From: Sphagnum compactum | Lineage: Eukaryota; Bryophyta; Sphagnopsida; Sphagnales | Reading direction: 5' to 3' | NCBI GenBank assembly: GCA_965153455.1 | Contig: OZ234495.1 | Span: 6,634,001 to 6,698,000, forward strand | DNA length: 64,000 nucleotides | Shown: piece after piece, positions 1-14,106 of the stretch | Position numbering within the stretch: the stretch's first letter is position 1 | How the letters are laid out: each line of letters starts with the position of its first letter | Position numbers and translations under genes: made by a program | The notes under the pieces: model-generated | The model's database searches: none | Seen by the model: only the letters and a program-made list of their open reading frames with translations | What the model was told of the DNA's origin: nothing

Positions 1-3000
1 AACTAGTGTGCCCAATAGTTTTTCTACCTAACAAAAAAAACATGATCTATTTGTCTTGGACAATTTGCAACAAAACAAAATGCACCTTAAAGTTTTTTCA
101 CTCCATTCAAACTAAAATTATATTTGAAACAAGTATATTTTAACTTTAATGCCTTCAAAGAATATTTGTCAAGCTGTTAGTTTTAAGTCATGTAGAATCG
201 TATTGAGACATGTTATCATAGTGTATACAATTTTGTTTTAATTTAAACTTTATGTCCAACTTGCACACATATTCAATGTATATATATATATATAAAGTCA
301 AGGCTTTCTTGAACATTTATAATTCTCTAAATGCAAGGATAATGGTTATTGCGTACCGTTAATTACTATCTAACATTATTAAAAATAGCAAAGTCATAAA
401 ACAAGATGGTTATGCCCAAGGGCTTTGTCTTCCTATGTTAAAATAGGTCAAATTATTTTCTAACCTAATTAATGAACTTATAAGTTTATTAGGCTATATA
501 ATAGGATTTCTATGAAAAATCAATTTCTTTATCATAAATAGGTAGAAGGTTTGAAATCATAAATGAAAAAATATGTGTTCATGGTAGTCAAGCCAATAAG
601 CCTTGGAAACCTACCTTGATTTGGAATGATTGCTTTAAACATTTGTCCAAACACAATCAAGTTAAAAAGTATACTTTGATGTACTAGTTCAATTTTTGAA
701 AAGTAAGTTATTTATTTGCATAAAGATGTAGAGATGTTTTCAATCATGAAATTGAGACACCATATTCAAAGGTTGTAACATGTCAACATTGAAATCCCTT
801 CAAATCACTAATGCAAAAAATGTTTACGATTTATTTATAAATTATTTATTTAAATGTCGTATTTCACGAATACTTATAATTTAGGAAAATGTGAACTAGT
901 AAATTTTGTGTGGGAGCATTAAAAATAACAACAATCAACCAAATCCATTATATGTTTGTGTATCATGTAAAAGTGGATCTAACCATATGATTGTCATATA
1001 TCAAGAGTTTTCCACATCCATTGAAAACAACATAATTTTTTATATCCTTGAGCTTCTTATAAACATCAATCATGAAATGCTTGAAGGTTATGATCAACTT
1101 GAAAATCATGATCATGTTTTATTTAAACAAATTTATGATTTTAAAATATAAATAAATCATTCAAAAGTCGTAAGACATAATAAAATATTTCATTAAATAC
1201 TATTATGTTAAGGTTGGTATCAAAAATTTCTCAAAAATGTGTCATTTTCAGAACTTTCAAGTCCTTTAAAAATGTTTTTGGGTTTTTGTAATTCATTAGA
1301 TTGATTTCAAGCTTATCCATATATTCCCATAAAATATTATGAATATTAATATTCAAGTAAATCCAAAAGACTTGACACCAACTTAAGGTAACACCTTAAG
1401 ATTTGAAATATTAAATAGTGATTACAATTATTTTGAGACACATTAACATGTTTGGACATTCTACCAAAGTTTAAAGATATAATTTTTCTTTGGTTCAAAT
1501 GTCAAAGAAAGCTATATAAATTAATCAATGTTTGATTACATGTTTTAAATCAAATTTAAATCATTTCATTCAATTGAAAACCTTTTGATGGATTAATGTT
1601 TATAGTTGTGGTTAATTAGATCGATGGGAAATTATTTGGCTAAACAATTGCAATGTTTGACACAACTTTTGGATTTGTTGCAATTATTAGTTCTTTTGAG
1701 ATTTTACCTATATCCCTTTCTTGAGGTGAAGATAATTTTGATTTTTCAAAAATAGGAACAAATGTTGTTCCCTTCTTCTTTCTCTTTTGTCCTATTAATA
1801 TCATGACATTAGATCTATGGCAACTTATTCCAAAATGATTCTTCTAGTCACTCCCAATTTCTCTTTCTCTTTAACCCATCTCTCCAAGTAATGGTGACCA
1901 ATGATGGTAAGTGTTTGCCCAATGAAGCTATTGCTAGGTCTTCCACCTTTGCATTATACAACTATGAATTCATTTTGCAAATTTTGGAATAAACAAGTAA
2001 CCCAATTATTTAGTTCTTTCGCTATTTCTTACATGATTGCAATAAGTATTCTTTGTCATTACATCGTCAAAATGTCATGATCTCTATCAAGACTCCCAAT
2101 CTTGTCACCTTTTGTTGCCCATCTATTTTTGGCAATCAAATATATTGAGCAAAAAGTGTAATGATCATGTTCATTAATAAAAAAATGCCAATTTGCAACT
2201 CCAATTTGTGACTAAAAAAAGTTGTAATCAACTTTGCAATTAATTACAATGCAAACATCCTTAAAATATATATATTTAATGATTAAAATGTCTTCGCAAA
2301 ACATATATTTTAGACTTGTTATAACATTGGAAATGTCTTAATTATAATTCAAATTCAAACTAACATTTTGACCAATAAAATGTAACTCGTATCTAACCAT
2401 TAAAAAGAAAAATTAAACAGTATCTAAATCAAACTAATCTATAAAATTTTGATTAACAATATGAGAAATAAATCTTAGCGAACCCACGTTATACCCATAG
2501 TACCAATGTCATATTTTACATCTTTTTAATACAGGTATGGAGTGCAACACGACCTACTATTATTACAATAATGCTAATAGTTGCAGCTAATTACCCAATA
2601 CCATCTTGAAGAATCACAGTTAGTTAGTCGAAACATTGTAATTCATGGAATTACCATGGGGAGTATGTAACAACATGTAGTAGAGAATGTTGTAGTAGTA
2701 AAACCTAAAAGGTAACATGCTAAAAAGTAGTTTTTGTATCCTCCATATGTCAAAGATATTGAACTTTATTCACATGTGTAGGTGTTCAAAATTGTGATTA
2801 AAGTCAATGGGAAATTGAAAATAAAAACATTGTGAACATGTGTTTACCTTATGAGATATAATCTTAGAGTGAGGCCAAAAGCAAGGAGAATATCATGATT
2901 CTCGCAACATTAAAACATGGCAAATATACCTAGACTTATGACTAGTCATAAATGCCATGTATGATTACATAGACAATATGGACAATTCATTTATCCATTA

Positions 3001-3929
3001 AAAATATTTTTTTCCTTAGTTGTAAATTTCCATTAGTAACCATGATTATAGATATATATACGATTTTAAAACAATTAACTAGGGTTGAATAAATAGAAAA
3101 TTGCCTTTTGGCAATTTATTTTTAATTTTCAAAATATTTTGTAATATGTCAAATTTTAAATTATTTAAAAATAAATAAAATAATTTTCTTATATAATCAA
3201 CATATGAACATTGACCATGTATACGTCAATTGTGGGGTTTGAACTTTGTCCAAAGTTGGAGACCAAGCCTTTTACCAAAAAACATTTTTTGTTTCTTTAA
3301 TAGAAAGTGAGGTCAATTTTATTTGAAACATATTCCATTTTAAGTCTATACAAACGTCAATTTTAAAATTCAATGTTTTATTGATATTTTGTCCAAATGA
3401 AAATTTTGAAACTTCATATTTAATTTTTTTTCAAAGATGTATACATTTATTTTTATTTCTTAAAAAATTTAAATTCATTTAAACATATCCTCTTTGTGAA
3501 TGTTGTTGCATAGTAACATTTCAACATGGATTCCTTAACAAATGAAAACACTCAAATACATAATTTACATATTTTGAAACAAACTTTCATAAATTTTTAA
3601 TATATAAATATTATAAATTATAAATTATAATAAAATTATAATTCAAGTTATTGTATCACTTATTATTTTTATATTTATATTTATTAAATATAATATTAAT
3701 TAATTTTAAAATTTTGCAAGTTATAAATATATTAATAATTAATTATAAAATCCTTATTTACAACATATTAATCAATGTTAATTATTTAATTATTTTTAAA
3801 AAATTATTTTACTATGTTTATACATGTTTAATTGTATATTATTATTTTTAAATGAATAAATCAATGTATTTAGTTTGAATAATGCCATAAAACAAACCAC
3901 AAGTGACAAATGGCACTATGTGACCTACC
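1..3929. other. AT-rich intergenic region, no gene seen
   Basis: No coding exon with recognisable similarity is visible on either strand; the short open frames have AT-driven composition. A (TA)n run lies near 279-294. The part from about 3590 to 3855 is extremely AT-rich, with long AT-only stretches, and could behave as a matrix-attachment or easily unwound region; that is inference from composition only. Confidence 0.7.
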
Positions 3930-4615
3930 CTAGGTTAAATAGGCTAGGTAGCTTAAGCAAGGCCACTTAATCTACTTAATACAAGCCACATAAGCTATCT
4001 TGCTACCCACATATGTTTACCTACCCACCTATGTACTTACCTAACCTACCAATTTACCTAACCTTCCTACCTACCTAGCTTAAGCTACATACCTAACTAT
4101 TTATGTTAATTTACCCACTTACTTAATCTACTTACCTACATATTTACTTAACATACCTACTTACATTATAAGAAAAACATCAATTTGCAACTATAATTTG
4201 TGATTATAAATAACTTGTAATCAACAAATATGATTGAAAATTTATTAATTACATACATGAAATCACATTCAACATCTAGCAAATGATGAGTCACTATGAT
4301 GTCAACACATTTCACATGGATGATGTATATGGTCAACATATATGGTTTCATTCGTTAACCATTTGTATGCAATTCGCAATTAATCTCCATTTTTGCAACT
4401 AAAATGTAACCCATTCACATATTGCCATTTAGTGTGATCAAAATTTGCCACTAGGCATAATGGAAATATGTCACATAACATTTTTTTAATTAAAAATTCA
4501 ATTTATGTAGGTAGGTAGGTAGGTGAATGGATAGGTGGGTAAGTAGATAGGTAAACTTGTAGGCAAGTAAGTAATTACATTGGTAGGCAGGGAATAGGTA
4601 GGTAAATAGATTTTC
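3930..4615. repeat. Opposed degenerate CTAC / GTAG arrays flanking a spacer
   Basis: From about 3930 to 4160 the plus strand is dominated by degenerate CTAC/ACCT words (cctacctac, ttacctaac). From about 4503 to 4612 it is dominated by the complement (taggtaggtagg). The two blocks therefore form inverted arms around a spacer of about 340 bp. The spacer starts with a phrase (caatttgcaactataattt) also seen in similar form near 2185. The layout resembles a foldback-type element whose arms are made of short repeats. No coding capacity was seen. Confidence 0.5.
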
Positions 4616-4860
4616 TAATTTGATTTTTTGTTTAGCCTTTAGAGTCAAGCCTTTTCATTAGCTTATCATGAATTGCATGTTCTCTTTTATGTTGATTGTG
4701 TGTTTCCAATTTTTCAAGTGCATGTCCTTATATAGTTTACAAGATTGAAATGAAAGACAAAAAATATGTTGAAAAGAATGGTGACTAGTTGTAAAACTGA
4801 CAAAACATAATTGCAAATGACAATAAATCACAAATTGAACGGTTGCATAATATAAAAAAT

Positions 4861-6165
4861 TTCCTACCTACATGACTACCTACCCACCCCAACTACCTAC
4901 TTACCTACCTACCTAGCCTAGGCTACTTGCTTGTTTATATTGAATTGTTTACATACCTACTTGCCCACCTACACACCTACTTAATATACCTAAACTACCT
5001 ACCTATGTTTACCTACCCACTTAACTATGTTACATGCCTATTTGCTCACCTACTTACTTAGCCTACCTACATACCTATGTATTTATTTAAGGGTGAAAAC
5101 ACAATCAAATATAGACAAAAAATAGTCCAAGAAATTATAATCATATTTTTACACAAATGCAAAAAAGTAAAGTCAAAACATTTTGAATCATTGTCAAGCC
5201 ATCATGATGTTAAATATTGAGTTTATAGTATGTTGTATACAAAGTTTGAAAAACTTTAATGTACTAAAAGGAAGTGAAAAGTATTTTTGAAATTGAGTAA
5301 TGGAATTGTGTTCAAAAATAATTTTACATTAAAAGGCTGATATATTATTATTATTGCCTTGGAAGTTGAAAGTGCATAAATAAAATTTAAGTGGCATTAG
5401 GGTCCAACCATGCTATTAAGAACCACACCTTCCCCCTTGGACCATTGTTTTATTCATAGAATATTTTTTAAATCTTTTTAATATGTCTTCAAAAAAACAT
5501 TAAAAATCTTTAAAGTTTTCTCAATACTATTATGTTAAGGCATATATTAAAAATATCCCAAAATATGTCATTAATTTATTTTCAAATTATGTTTTTAATG
5601 TCAAAATTGCTTTTAAACAACTTTAAAAAAGTGGTTACGACTATTTTTGGTACATGTTAATATGACTACACCCATTAACCAAAACCAAAAAATCAATATT
5701 TCATTTACTTATTTGCTTATTGTTTTTGTTTAAACAACTTGCAAAATAAATTATATATACATATAACATGTGAATCTTCAATATCATTGACATAAATTCA
5801 CAAAACATGTTCATATAGATCATTAAAATAAATAATATATCTAAATTTGATATGTTCATGCTTAGTTTATGGTTACTTTACATTTTTCTTGATAAAGATC
5901 ATGAAATGTGTATTTGATTGTGCTTTCACCCTTAACTTTAGGTAGTTAAGTAGGTAATAACTAAATATAAGGCCTACTTACATGACCAACGTTAAATAGG
6001 TAGCTAATTAGGCTATGTAGGTAGGTTATAAGCCAAGGTAAGCAAGCTAGGCTACATATATATACCTCCCTATATATATTATTTTACTTAAGCTTAGGTT
6101 AAGTTAAGTAGGTTGGGTAATAGGTAGTAGGAAATTTGGTAAATAGGTAGGTTACCTTTGTATGT
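4861..6165. repeat. Second pair of opposed CTAC / GTAG arrays
   Basis: Degenerate CTAC-type repeats fill about 4861-5085, and the complementary GTAG type fills about 5940-6165 (taggtaggttat, aagtaggttgggtaa), with about 850 bp of AT-rich DNA between. This repeats the arrangement at 3930-4615 with a longer spacer, so the two may be related elements. Confidence 0.45.
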
Positions 6166-6869
6166 GACAAAGGATGTGAAATAATGTTATAATGTTTCCT
6201 TTTCATGAAATTTATCTCATATTCTTTTGTTAATTAAAATTTTCCTTGTAGTTTATTTTTTAATACATTGTGTTACATTTAGTTTATAGATGAAGACTTT
6301 TCATTTATTTCTTGGTTAAGTATTAGTTATAATCCTACTTGTTAGACATTTGAATTTTTAATTATTTCTGCTTAGAAAGTATACATAGGAAAACAAACCA
6401 AAGGATATGTAGATTTTGATAAAGATAATGATTTTAATTTTTTAATGTGAAGAAGAATTGTTTTCGAATAAAATAGTTTTTTATCCAAAATAAAAATACA
6501 TTGAGTTTCATTAAAGTTTTATCTTTGAATCTTGTTGTTTAAGTTTTGATTTTCTTTCTATTTTCAATACAAAATTAGATTGAATAAGATTATAAGATAA
6601 TAATAACAAGCACAAAATAATAAACATAATCATTTGAGACTATTTTAATCAATAGAAAAACACAGCAAATGTAGGAGGATTGAATCTAAATCAACAAGAA
6701 GAATAAAAAAATAAAATAATCCATTTTCACTTTTGTCAACTACTTCAAATATTTTACTATATAACTAGATGAAATAATAGTTTAAACATAGTACATGCCT
6801 TATAAATATTCAAAGTACAAATATCACTTGGAATGAACCAATAAAAAAGGCTTGTGACCAACAAATTAA

Positions 6870-6990
6870 ATACGATCCTACTTACCTACGCCTACCTATT
6901 AACCTAGCCTAAGCTTACCTACATATCTACCTAAGCTTTTAGCTTAGGCTTCTAAGTTACCTAGTCCTAAACTAATAAATAGGTCTAGCT
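6870..6990. repeat. Isolated degenerate CTAC array
   Basis: Short run of ttacctac / cctaagctt words of the same type as the arrays upstream. A partner arm in opposite orientation is not obvious next to it. The stretch 6990-7690 holds no recognised feature. Confidence 0.4.
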
Positions 6991-7689
6991 AGATTGTCCA
7001 TGCAACTTTACTATGGTTAAACATGTGTTTAAATAATAAGCATTTATTATTTAATTATATTTTTAGTTGCAATAATAAAAGTTATTGTTTAAGTATTTTA
7101 TAGTCATAGACTTGACATGATGAATGACATTGATTATTATGACCACAAATGTATTAATGGAAAAAACCACAAGTTTCATTTTACTACCAAGTTATGGAGT
7201 AGTAATGCCATATATGACTACAAACATAATCATATGTGAAGTAATATATAACAGATATTGGTGTATTGACATTACTATGAAATTTATTTTGTTACACCTT
7301 TCAAAGTTCCTTTGAGCTACATGTTCAATCACCATTGGTGTATCTACCACCCTTAATTCTAGATTTTTTCCCTATTTTCCCTTTAATTGATCTTCCTTGA
7401 TTTATTGCTTCTTTTTTCACAGCCTTTAATTGCAAGATTTTAAAATATTCATTAGATTTCACAATGTGGGATTACAAATAATCCACTAAGAGTTCCTTGC
7501 CTTAATTTTCCTGGTAGGCAAACACAACAATGTAAGCAAGTTGACAAGACAATTCTTGAGTTGTGTTTACCTTGTTCTATGATTTTTGCAAGTGCTTTGA
7601 ATGTTTTTGTCCAAATCAACCAGTAGTTCATCAACTTCCTACAATCCTTACATGGTAACATGACTCCTAATTGGCATTTCCATGTATGT

Positions 7690-8965
7690 AGTACCTTTAC
7701 TAAAGTGTAGGAATGCATTCAAAATCCTTTACATTTGCTACAAAATTTGTTCCTATAATATTCATGAAAGATGTGGTAATAGACTTTCCCCCCCATTTGG
7801 GTTTCCCATTAGCTTCATCATCAAATCAATAATCTTTTTCATATGCTTTGTTGTATACATTTCACTAGGCAATATTTTGTCATTCATTGCCCTAAGGTTT
7901 AGAATCTAGATTCTTATAGCCCTAAATCCATATTTTATATTTTATTTTGGGAAATGTTTGTTTTAACGCTTTGTCTACCCACCTAGCTAATGTGATCTTT
8001 TTTGGTTTGTGTAGTCATTTCTCACCATTGCCTTATCCTTTGAACCTTTATAAATCATGTTGTGATCAAAGGCTTGAAAACATGACACATCTAGGGGTTG
8101 TAGTGCATATGATGTATGGTTTGGAAATGTAATAATGTCAAACCCAAATTGACGTGCAAGTTTTATTGCCTCTAAAAAAACAAGTGATCCATTCCCATCT
8201 AGAATTAAAAGATGTAGAGAAATTTTTTCAAAAAATTCGTTTAAGGTACAATTTTTTTGAAAAAGTTTATAATTGTTTTGAGCAAAAAATTGTCATCCAA
8301 GACTTCTTTTGCATTTCCATGCATGTCCCTAACTTGCATAATTTGATGTAGTTATCTTGCAAATTCTCAACCTTGAAAATAAATTTTTTTATATTGATTA
8401 CATAGTTCATAATTAGTTGTTCCTTGGATTTGGGGATGACATTGTAAACTTCTTGTGAACCTTGCTTAGCTAAAACACGAGTTTGGATTCATGCCATGTC
8501 CAAATTCCATATATGTGATTTGTATTGTAACTTTGTTATGTTTGGAATGTTTACACGTTTTGATAGAAAATTGGGATTAAACCTTGTGCTCTAAAGATTT
8601 ATAATCCTTCCACAAGATGAATGCCCAAATTTGGATGTTTATGTTTAAATAAGTACCAACATAATTTTTTTAGGTAAACCATTTTGAAATGGCATGTGTT
8701 GGGATTGAATGAATTTTGCCACCTTGAATTTAAGTTGTTGCAATGTTATAGACAATCTACAATTGCTCATATTTAAGTGCATACAACAATAACAACATCC
8801 ACTTCCTTTATTCAAACATTTGGCATGTCAACTTAATCTTGCCATTCATGAGATGGTCAAACAACGATGTTAGTGGTATGTTCCAAATTCCAATGTTTAT
8901 TGCCTTCCTCATGGATGTTAGCCCTTTTCCCACTACATCCCGTGTGATCTTTTTTAATTAATAAT
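7690..8965 (-). pseudogene. Decayed pogo/Tigger-like DDE transposase
   Basis: Read on the minus strand across several frames, this segment follows the order of a plant pogo/Tigger-type (DDE_1) transposase. First comes a helix-turn-helix-like piece (IPLTSLFDHLMNGK, about 8885-8840). Next is a linker with QNGLPKKI. Then RVLAKQGSQEVYNVIPKSKE (about 8480-8415), then NYIKLCKLGTCMEMQKKSWM, the catalytic-block motif LLILDGNGS (about 8200), and TFPNHTSYALQPLDVSCF (about 8110-8055). It ends with a tail resembling GWVDKAL...GF..TGIWPLNP, here LARWVDKALKQTF and later MYTTKH. Such enzymes cut and paste DNA at TA targets. Stops and frameshifts break it throughout, so it is dead. Terminal inverted repeats were not located, so the outer borders are approximate. 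Confidence 0.8.
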
Positions 8966-11043
8966 TTGTCCATTTACCTCTCACATATGTAACAAGTTCT
9001 TTTCATATTCCTCTTTTTTATTTTTATATTATGGTGAGTGTAAGTTGAAGCAATTCATTATCCTTCTCCATGCTTGGTTGGTCTAACATGTTACTCTTAT
9101 TATGAGGCATGTATTGAACATCATCTTGCTATTGCTTCTCTTGGCCCTAGTTTCCAAAAGATGACCAATGTTGTGAGGGTATCTAGTTTGCAATGTTAAA
9201 ATGAAGGGGTCAAGGTTGAATTCTTATGACTTGGACTTAAGTTCACACCCTTTTTGTGAACACAAGTTCACCAAAATGTGGAACTAGTCTTTTCCTAGAT
9301 TTGGTCCCAAAATTGAAACCATGAAATAACACTCTTGAAAAGAGGGGTATATTTTTTACTAAACAACTTAATTTTTAAGAAAAAGTTGAAAAGGTTCAAC
9401 AACAAAGTTAAATATTAATTTTTATTGGTCATTGAATTATGTACCTATATAGAACCCAATTTTAATTTGTTATAAAACTTTGTACCTAGGACCATTTATC
9501 ATAGGGGGATGTGTAATGTGTACATGGAATTAGACCTGGTTTTTGAATTAGGCTTAAAGATTTTTGAATTTGAAAAAATGTGCCAAAATCAAATCATAGG
9601 GTTTCAAAATGGGAAGTACTAAGCTCAAGCCGACACTTGAAGAACCTTTAAATGTTTTTTGAAAAAATCAAATTGGGACTGGAGGTTCTTTTAAAAATGA
9701 AAAACCATACAACATTGGTGTGCACTTAAGGCCCACAAAAGGTATCCCCTTGTCATTTTTGTTATTAGACCATGAACAAAAGACATAAATTAAGTCAAGA
9801 ATTGATTAAATAACATGATTTTTTGTCATCACGAAAATATAAATGCGATCAAACAAATATGCAAAGTCTTCCCACTCCAAATTATGGTATGTTGTCATGG
9901 TGCAAGTCATGGGTGTGAATTTCAAACTACAAGAGATTGGAACATGTTGAAATATGCAATACCCAATTCTCTTGCATTCTTTCCTTCTAATGGGACTACA
10001 AATTTAGTGATAATATAAGAATTAAGTGAACTTTTCCTTGCAAACTTTGTCTATTTTCAAAATTTTGCACTCATTATAATGTTCATTTACTTTCACATCT
10101 ATTGTCAACTCTCTTGTTGTTGGTTTTAGCATAGTTACACCATGTGTTAAAATTTTTAAATAACATAGCACATTTGTTTGTAGGTTGGACACAATCCTTC
10201 CTAATTGAAAGGATTAAATGACGTTATAAACAATTGAATTGAGTCATTCTAGAACTAAGATTGTGACACTATTGTTTTGGTGGAATATTATGCTTGAGAA
10301 GCATAGGGATCTCTTTGGTGATCCTTAGGTTGTTCATAAATTGCAAGATCCCAAGTTCACAATGTGTTTTTTTATTCTTAGGTTGGATTGCTAGAAGGTG
10401 CATAAATGCACATTCCCCCCAGAAATCTGATTTTGCAAGTTAATTAAATGTTAAAGGCCAAAAGATCTAGTATAGGAAAATTAGCACATGAAATTTAGTA
10501 CAGGAAAAAATCACTACTAGACTTTGTTATTGATTTTTCTAATATAATTGATTTTCTTATGTTACCAACTTTACTACTAGAACAAGTTTTTTATTTTTAA
10601 TACCAAAACTTTAGTGATAAAACTTGTAGTTAGACTTAATAGATCTATTGATAAAATTTAATTTTGTACATTTTGTAAGGATTTTAGGCATTCAATGTCC
10701 TTAAGGAGGATTTTTGATGCTTGCTTTGATATTTAGTTGTGGGCTTAATTATGCTTGATGGAGTTTTTTTTGTGACATTCTATGTTGGAAGTAATATAAG
10801 TTTTGTATGTTTTGTTGAAGTTATTATATTTTCCATTACAATATTATAGTTTCATTTCATTTGGAGTTGTATTTCTTTAGTAATTTTCAAGTGTGAAACA
10901 CATTTATTTTGAACAAATGGTGTATGTCACACCCATGACCAAACACAATTACAATATCATTATTAGAATTTAGTAAAATGCCAAAACAATTTTCTATCAC
11001 CTAGTGTTGGGTTATAGGGGTGTGTTTTGACCAATCGTAGGTG
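8966..11043. other. Intergenic region, no gene recognised
   Basis: AT-rich DNA upstream of the transposase remnant. Short open frames (for example 9815-10018, plus) show no motif I recognise. It may include more of the decayed transposon, but nothing supports a border. Confidence 0.5.
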
Positions 11044-11454
11044 CATTACACCAAAAAGTGAAATTTACAATTAGGACAATATAATCATTCCATGCAAATA
11101 CAACTACATGATTATGTAATCAACTTGTACTTGTCACTTTTACCATAATCACTTCCATGGTAGTAGTGGTAAACCACAAAAATCATTATGGTAAAAATGA
11201 TTACAATAATGAAAGAAAAATTCAAAATGCATACCTATGTTAATCTACACTATTTTGTGAATATTGTTGGCACTAGTAGACAAAATGTCTTTTGTAACTC
11301 GTCTTACACAACTAACTGTTTATAAAACTAAAAATGTCACATGTGATCATTTTTTAGTTGCACAAAACAAATTGCAAAAGACAATTTTTCTTTTAATGTG
11401 GTTTTTCCAACTGGTGATTGATAACCACATGACAATCTACACTACATAGGGCAA

Positions 11455-12000
11455 CATAAGCTAGGCTAGGTAACCTAGCTTAATTAAATTAGCTAAGTTA
11501 GGTTAAAACCTTAACCCTAAAGTTAGGCAAATTAGGCTAGGTTAGGTAGGCTAGCTTGTGGCTAGCTAAACATGTGTAAATAGGTTACAAGTGTGAGGAT
11601 TTGAACCCCGATTAATTTCCATGCTGAAAGTTCAAGTCTTTAATAATTGCACCAATTTTTGTCATCACATTATTATGAACATTCCCTCCTATCCTACCTA
11701 GGTAGCCTAACTTATCTACCTTAGTTGTTTAGTTATCGTAGGTTATTCTATGCTATTTAAGGCTAATTTCAGGTCACTTTAAGTTACACCCTAAGATATT
11801 TTAATTTATTGTAAACTATTTTACCCTACATTATTCAAAGATAAAAGGTTACTTTATTAGGTTATTTACCCCAACTTATTTTAGGTTAAGGAATTATAAC
11901 CTAAGCTATTTTAGATTATTTTACCATGGGCTACTTTAAGCTATTGTAGGACATGTAGGCAAAATGGGACCAAATAGGTAGGTAGGTTGATATTGGACAT
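11455..12000. repeat. Degenerate TAGG / CCTA array
   Basis: About 11455-11580 is rich in TAGGCTAGG-type words. After a gap of about 110 bp, CCTACCTAGGTAGCC and TATTTTACC-type words continue from about 11690, ending with aggtaggtaggttg near 11975. The gap contains gtgtgaggatttgaacc (11592-11608), similar to phrases at 3231 and 38158. It is the same repeat style as 3930-6165. Confidence 0.4.
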
Positions 12001-12359
12001 GTAAGCAATTTGATAATTGGTTCAGATTGCCCAACAAGAAATAGTTTTTGATTTCTTGTTGTTCCAAATGGGATTCTAGAGGGAAATGGGGCAACATTTG
12101 CCCTCCTCCTTGTTTTGGTTGTGTATCATTTTTCTTTGCAAGTTTGAAGGTTTTGAAAGCATTGAATATGTTTAATAGAACATGTAGAAGTTAGTATAAT
12201 AAATTAAAAGGGACTAAGGTTTGCATAACAAAATCTAATTAATATTTATAAGTAGAAGACATGTTAGGACTAGTGGCGAAAGGTGTTGTTATTAAATTTG
12301 AAAATTAATAACTTATACATCATTTTGAAAAATGTTTTCTATGTGTTTTTTTGTATAGA

Positions 12360-12560
12360 ACTAAGATTTATTGCTTACTAGCAAATATTATAGGCTATTT
12401 TACATTGAACTGTTCCAAATATCATAGGTTATTTTACCCCAATGTGTTATTGATTATTCTACTCTAGGTTATTTTACCTTAAACTATTATAAGTTATTCT
12501 ATTATAGGTTATCCTAGCCTATTATAGGCTACCTATGTTTTATTTATTATAAGTTATAGT
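12360..12560. repeat. Short-period TAGGTTATTTTACC repeats
   Basis: Degenerate repeats of taggttatttta / ataagttattcta over about 200 bp, similar to words at 11760-11950. No coding content. Confidence 0.4.
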
Positions 12561-14106
12561 ACATTCAACTATCCTTGGATACTAAGGTGTAAATTCTTAA
12601 AGTGACTACAAAATATTATCCCAAGTAGCTTTCTATAGTTTTTAAAGAGGAAAATATTTCATATATATATTTTTAAATGACAATAAAATCATTTTGAATG
12701 AGAAATAATCTTGGGGGTAAGTTTCCTTGGGTGGTATCACTAGGATCATCACACCTTGATTTTCTTGGACTTATTGAACTTTGAAAAATCATAGGAAACA
12801 TTTAAATAAAAATTTTCATAAATTTTTAATGACTAAATCTATAAGGTTCCATAGATTTTGAAACTTCAATAATATCAAGAATGTTATGTATATTGATGTT
12901 TCTAATCATTAAATTTAGAAAAAAAATTAGGAATGTAGCATTGGTTCCTTTCCTTGAACTTTTTGGTCAAGAACACAAATTTGAAACACGATTTGGGAAT
13001 TTTTTTGGGATTTTTTTTTCTAAGGTAATTTTTAATTGATTCTATTTTTAGGTTTTTATTAGGAAATTAATTGAATAAATATAATTTAATTATGAATTTT
13101 CAAAGTTAAGGCTTTTTTTTATGGGGCCATTTTAATTAAGAATAATTTTTTATAATAATTTCTTTTTTTAAATTCCAGAAAAAACTTCAAGCCATATATT
13201 AGTGCATGCAATTGATAAACATGAAAGATAATAATTTATAATTGTGAAAACATTTAAAGTAAAGGACCCAAGAAAATGATTTAGTTGTTTTTGGTTATTT
13301 AACCATTCCTTGCGGTGGTTCCTAGTGATACCACCCAACAATACTTTTGCTTTTGTAAGCATGACAAATATTTCATAATTCCAAAAGGTGAAATTTGTGC
13401 AATTAGTGGAACATGGTATGATATGGGTATTACATTTTGTCTTGCACAACACATCATCTTGTCCACACATGAAAATACCATGTTACATCCACCATTTTGT
13501 GCAACAAATTATGGCATTGATAGCTAATTCCTATATGAATGGTTAAATATGTGTAAATTGGCCTTATTAGGATTGTAGACAACTCATTAAGATGTTTGCA
13601 TCTGGACTTAATTTTTAAATCGTCCACATCGCAAAATACCATTTTTTGGGGGGTTTGATTTGATTATGGATGTGTTCATAATGGTGTGTATTAGGGCCTT
13701 ATAAAGTTTTTGGTAACACACACACACACACATATATATAATGTCTATTGTTATGTACTGAAATAACTATCCATTTTTAATCCAAAATGGTATTTAAAGA
13801 ATACAAAAACCATTGCAATAGATTATTATTTTTTGGACACCTTGAAACCAACACCCATTAACAAGATATGCTAGAATAACCTAAAATAGTGTAGGGTAAA
13901 AGTAGCTACTAATAGGCTACTTAGAACAAAGTTTTTAAAAAACAACTAGTCCATAATTACTAGTCATGGGACTAATTGTCTATTCACAATTATGACATTA
14001 GTTGTAAAAATGGCATAGTTGCATGCTCAATACAACTACATGACTAGGTTTGAAACATATTTGCAAAAGCGTCGAGTAATAAAATGATGTTTTTGGTGTA
14101 GTGGTA

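Larger units (their letters stand above)
11044..14103. mobile_element. Candidate CACTA-type element defined by imperfect terminal repeats
   Basis: The left end reads CATTACACCAAAAA at 11044. The right end reads TTTTTGGTGTAGTG at 14090-14103, whose complement is CACTACACCAAAAA: one mismatch in 14 bases and the expected CACTA-like start. Just inside the right end is AAAAGCGTCG (about 14065-14075), a word I associate with plant CACTA subterminal regions. Both ends also share a phrase like aatacaactacatga, near 11096 and 14030. The flanking triplets are gtg and gta, so a 3-bp target duplication is imperfect. No transposase was recognised inside, so it would be non-autonomous. It could also be two unrelated ends. 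Confidence 0.35.
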
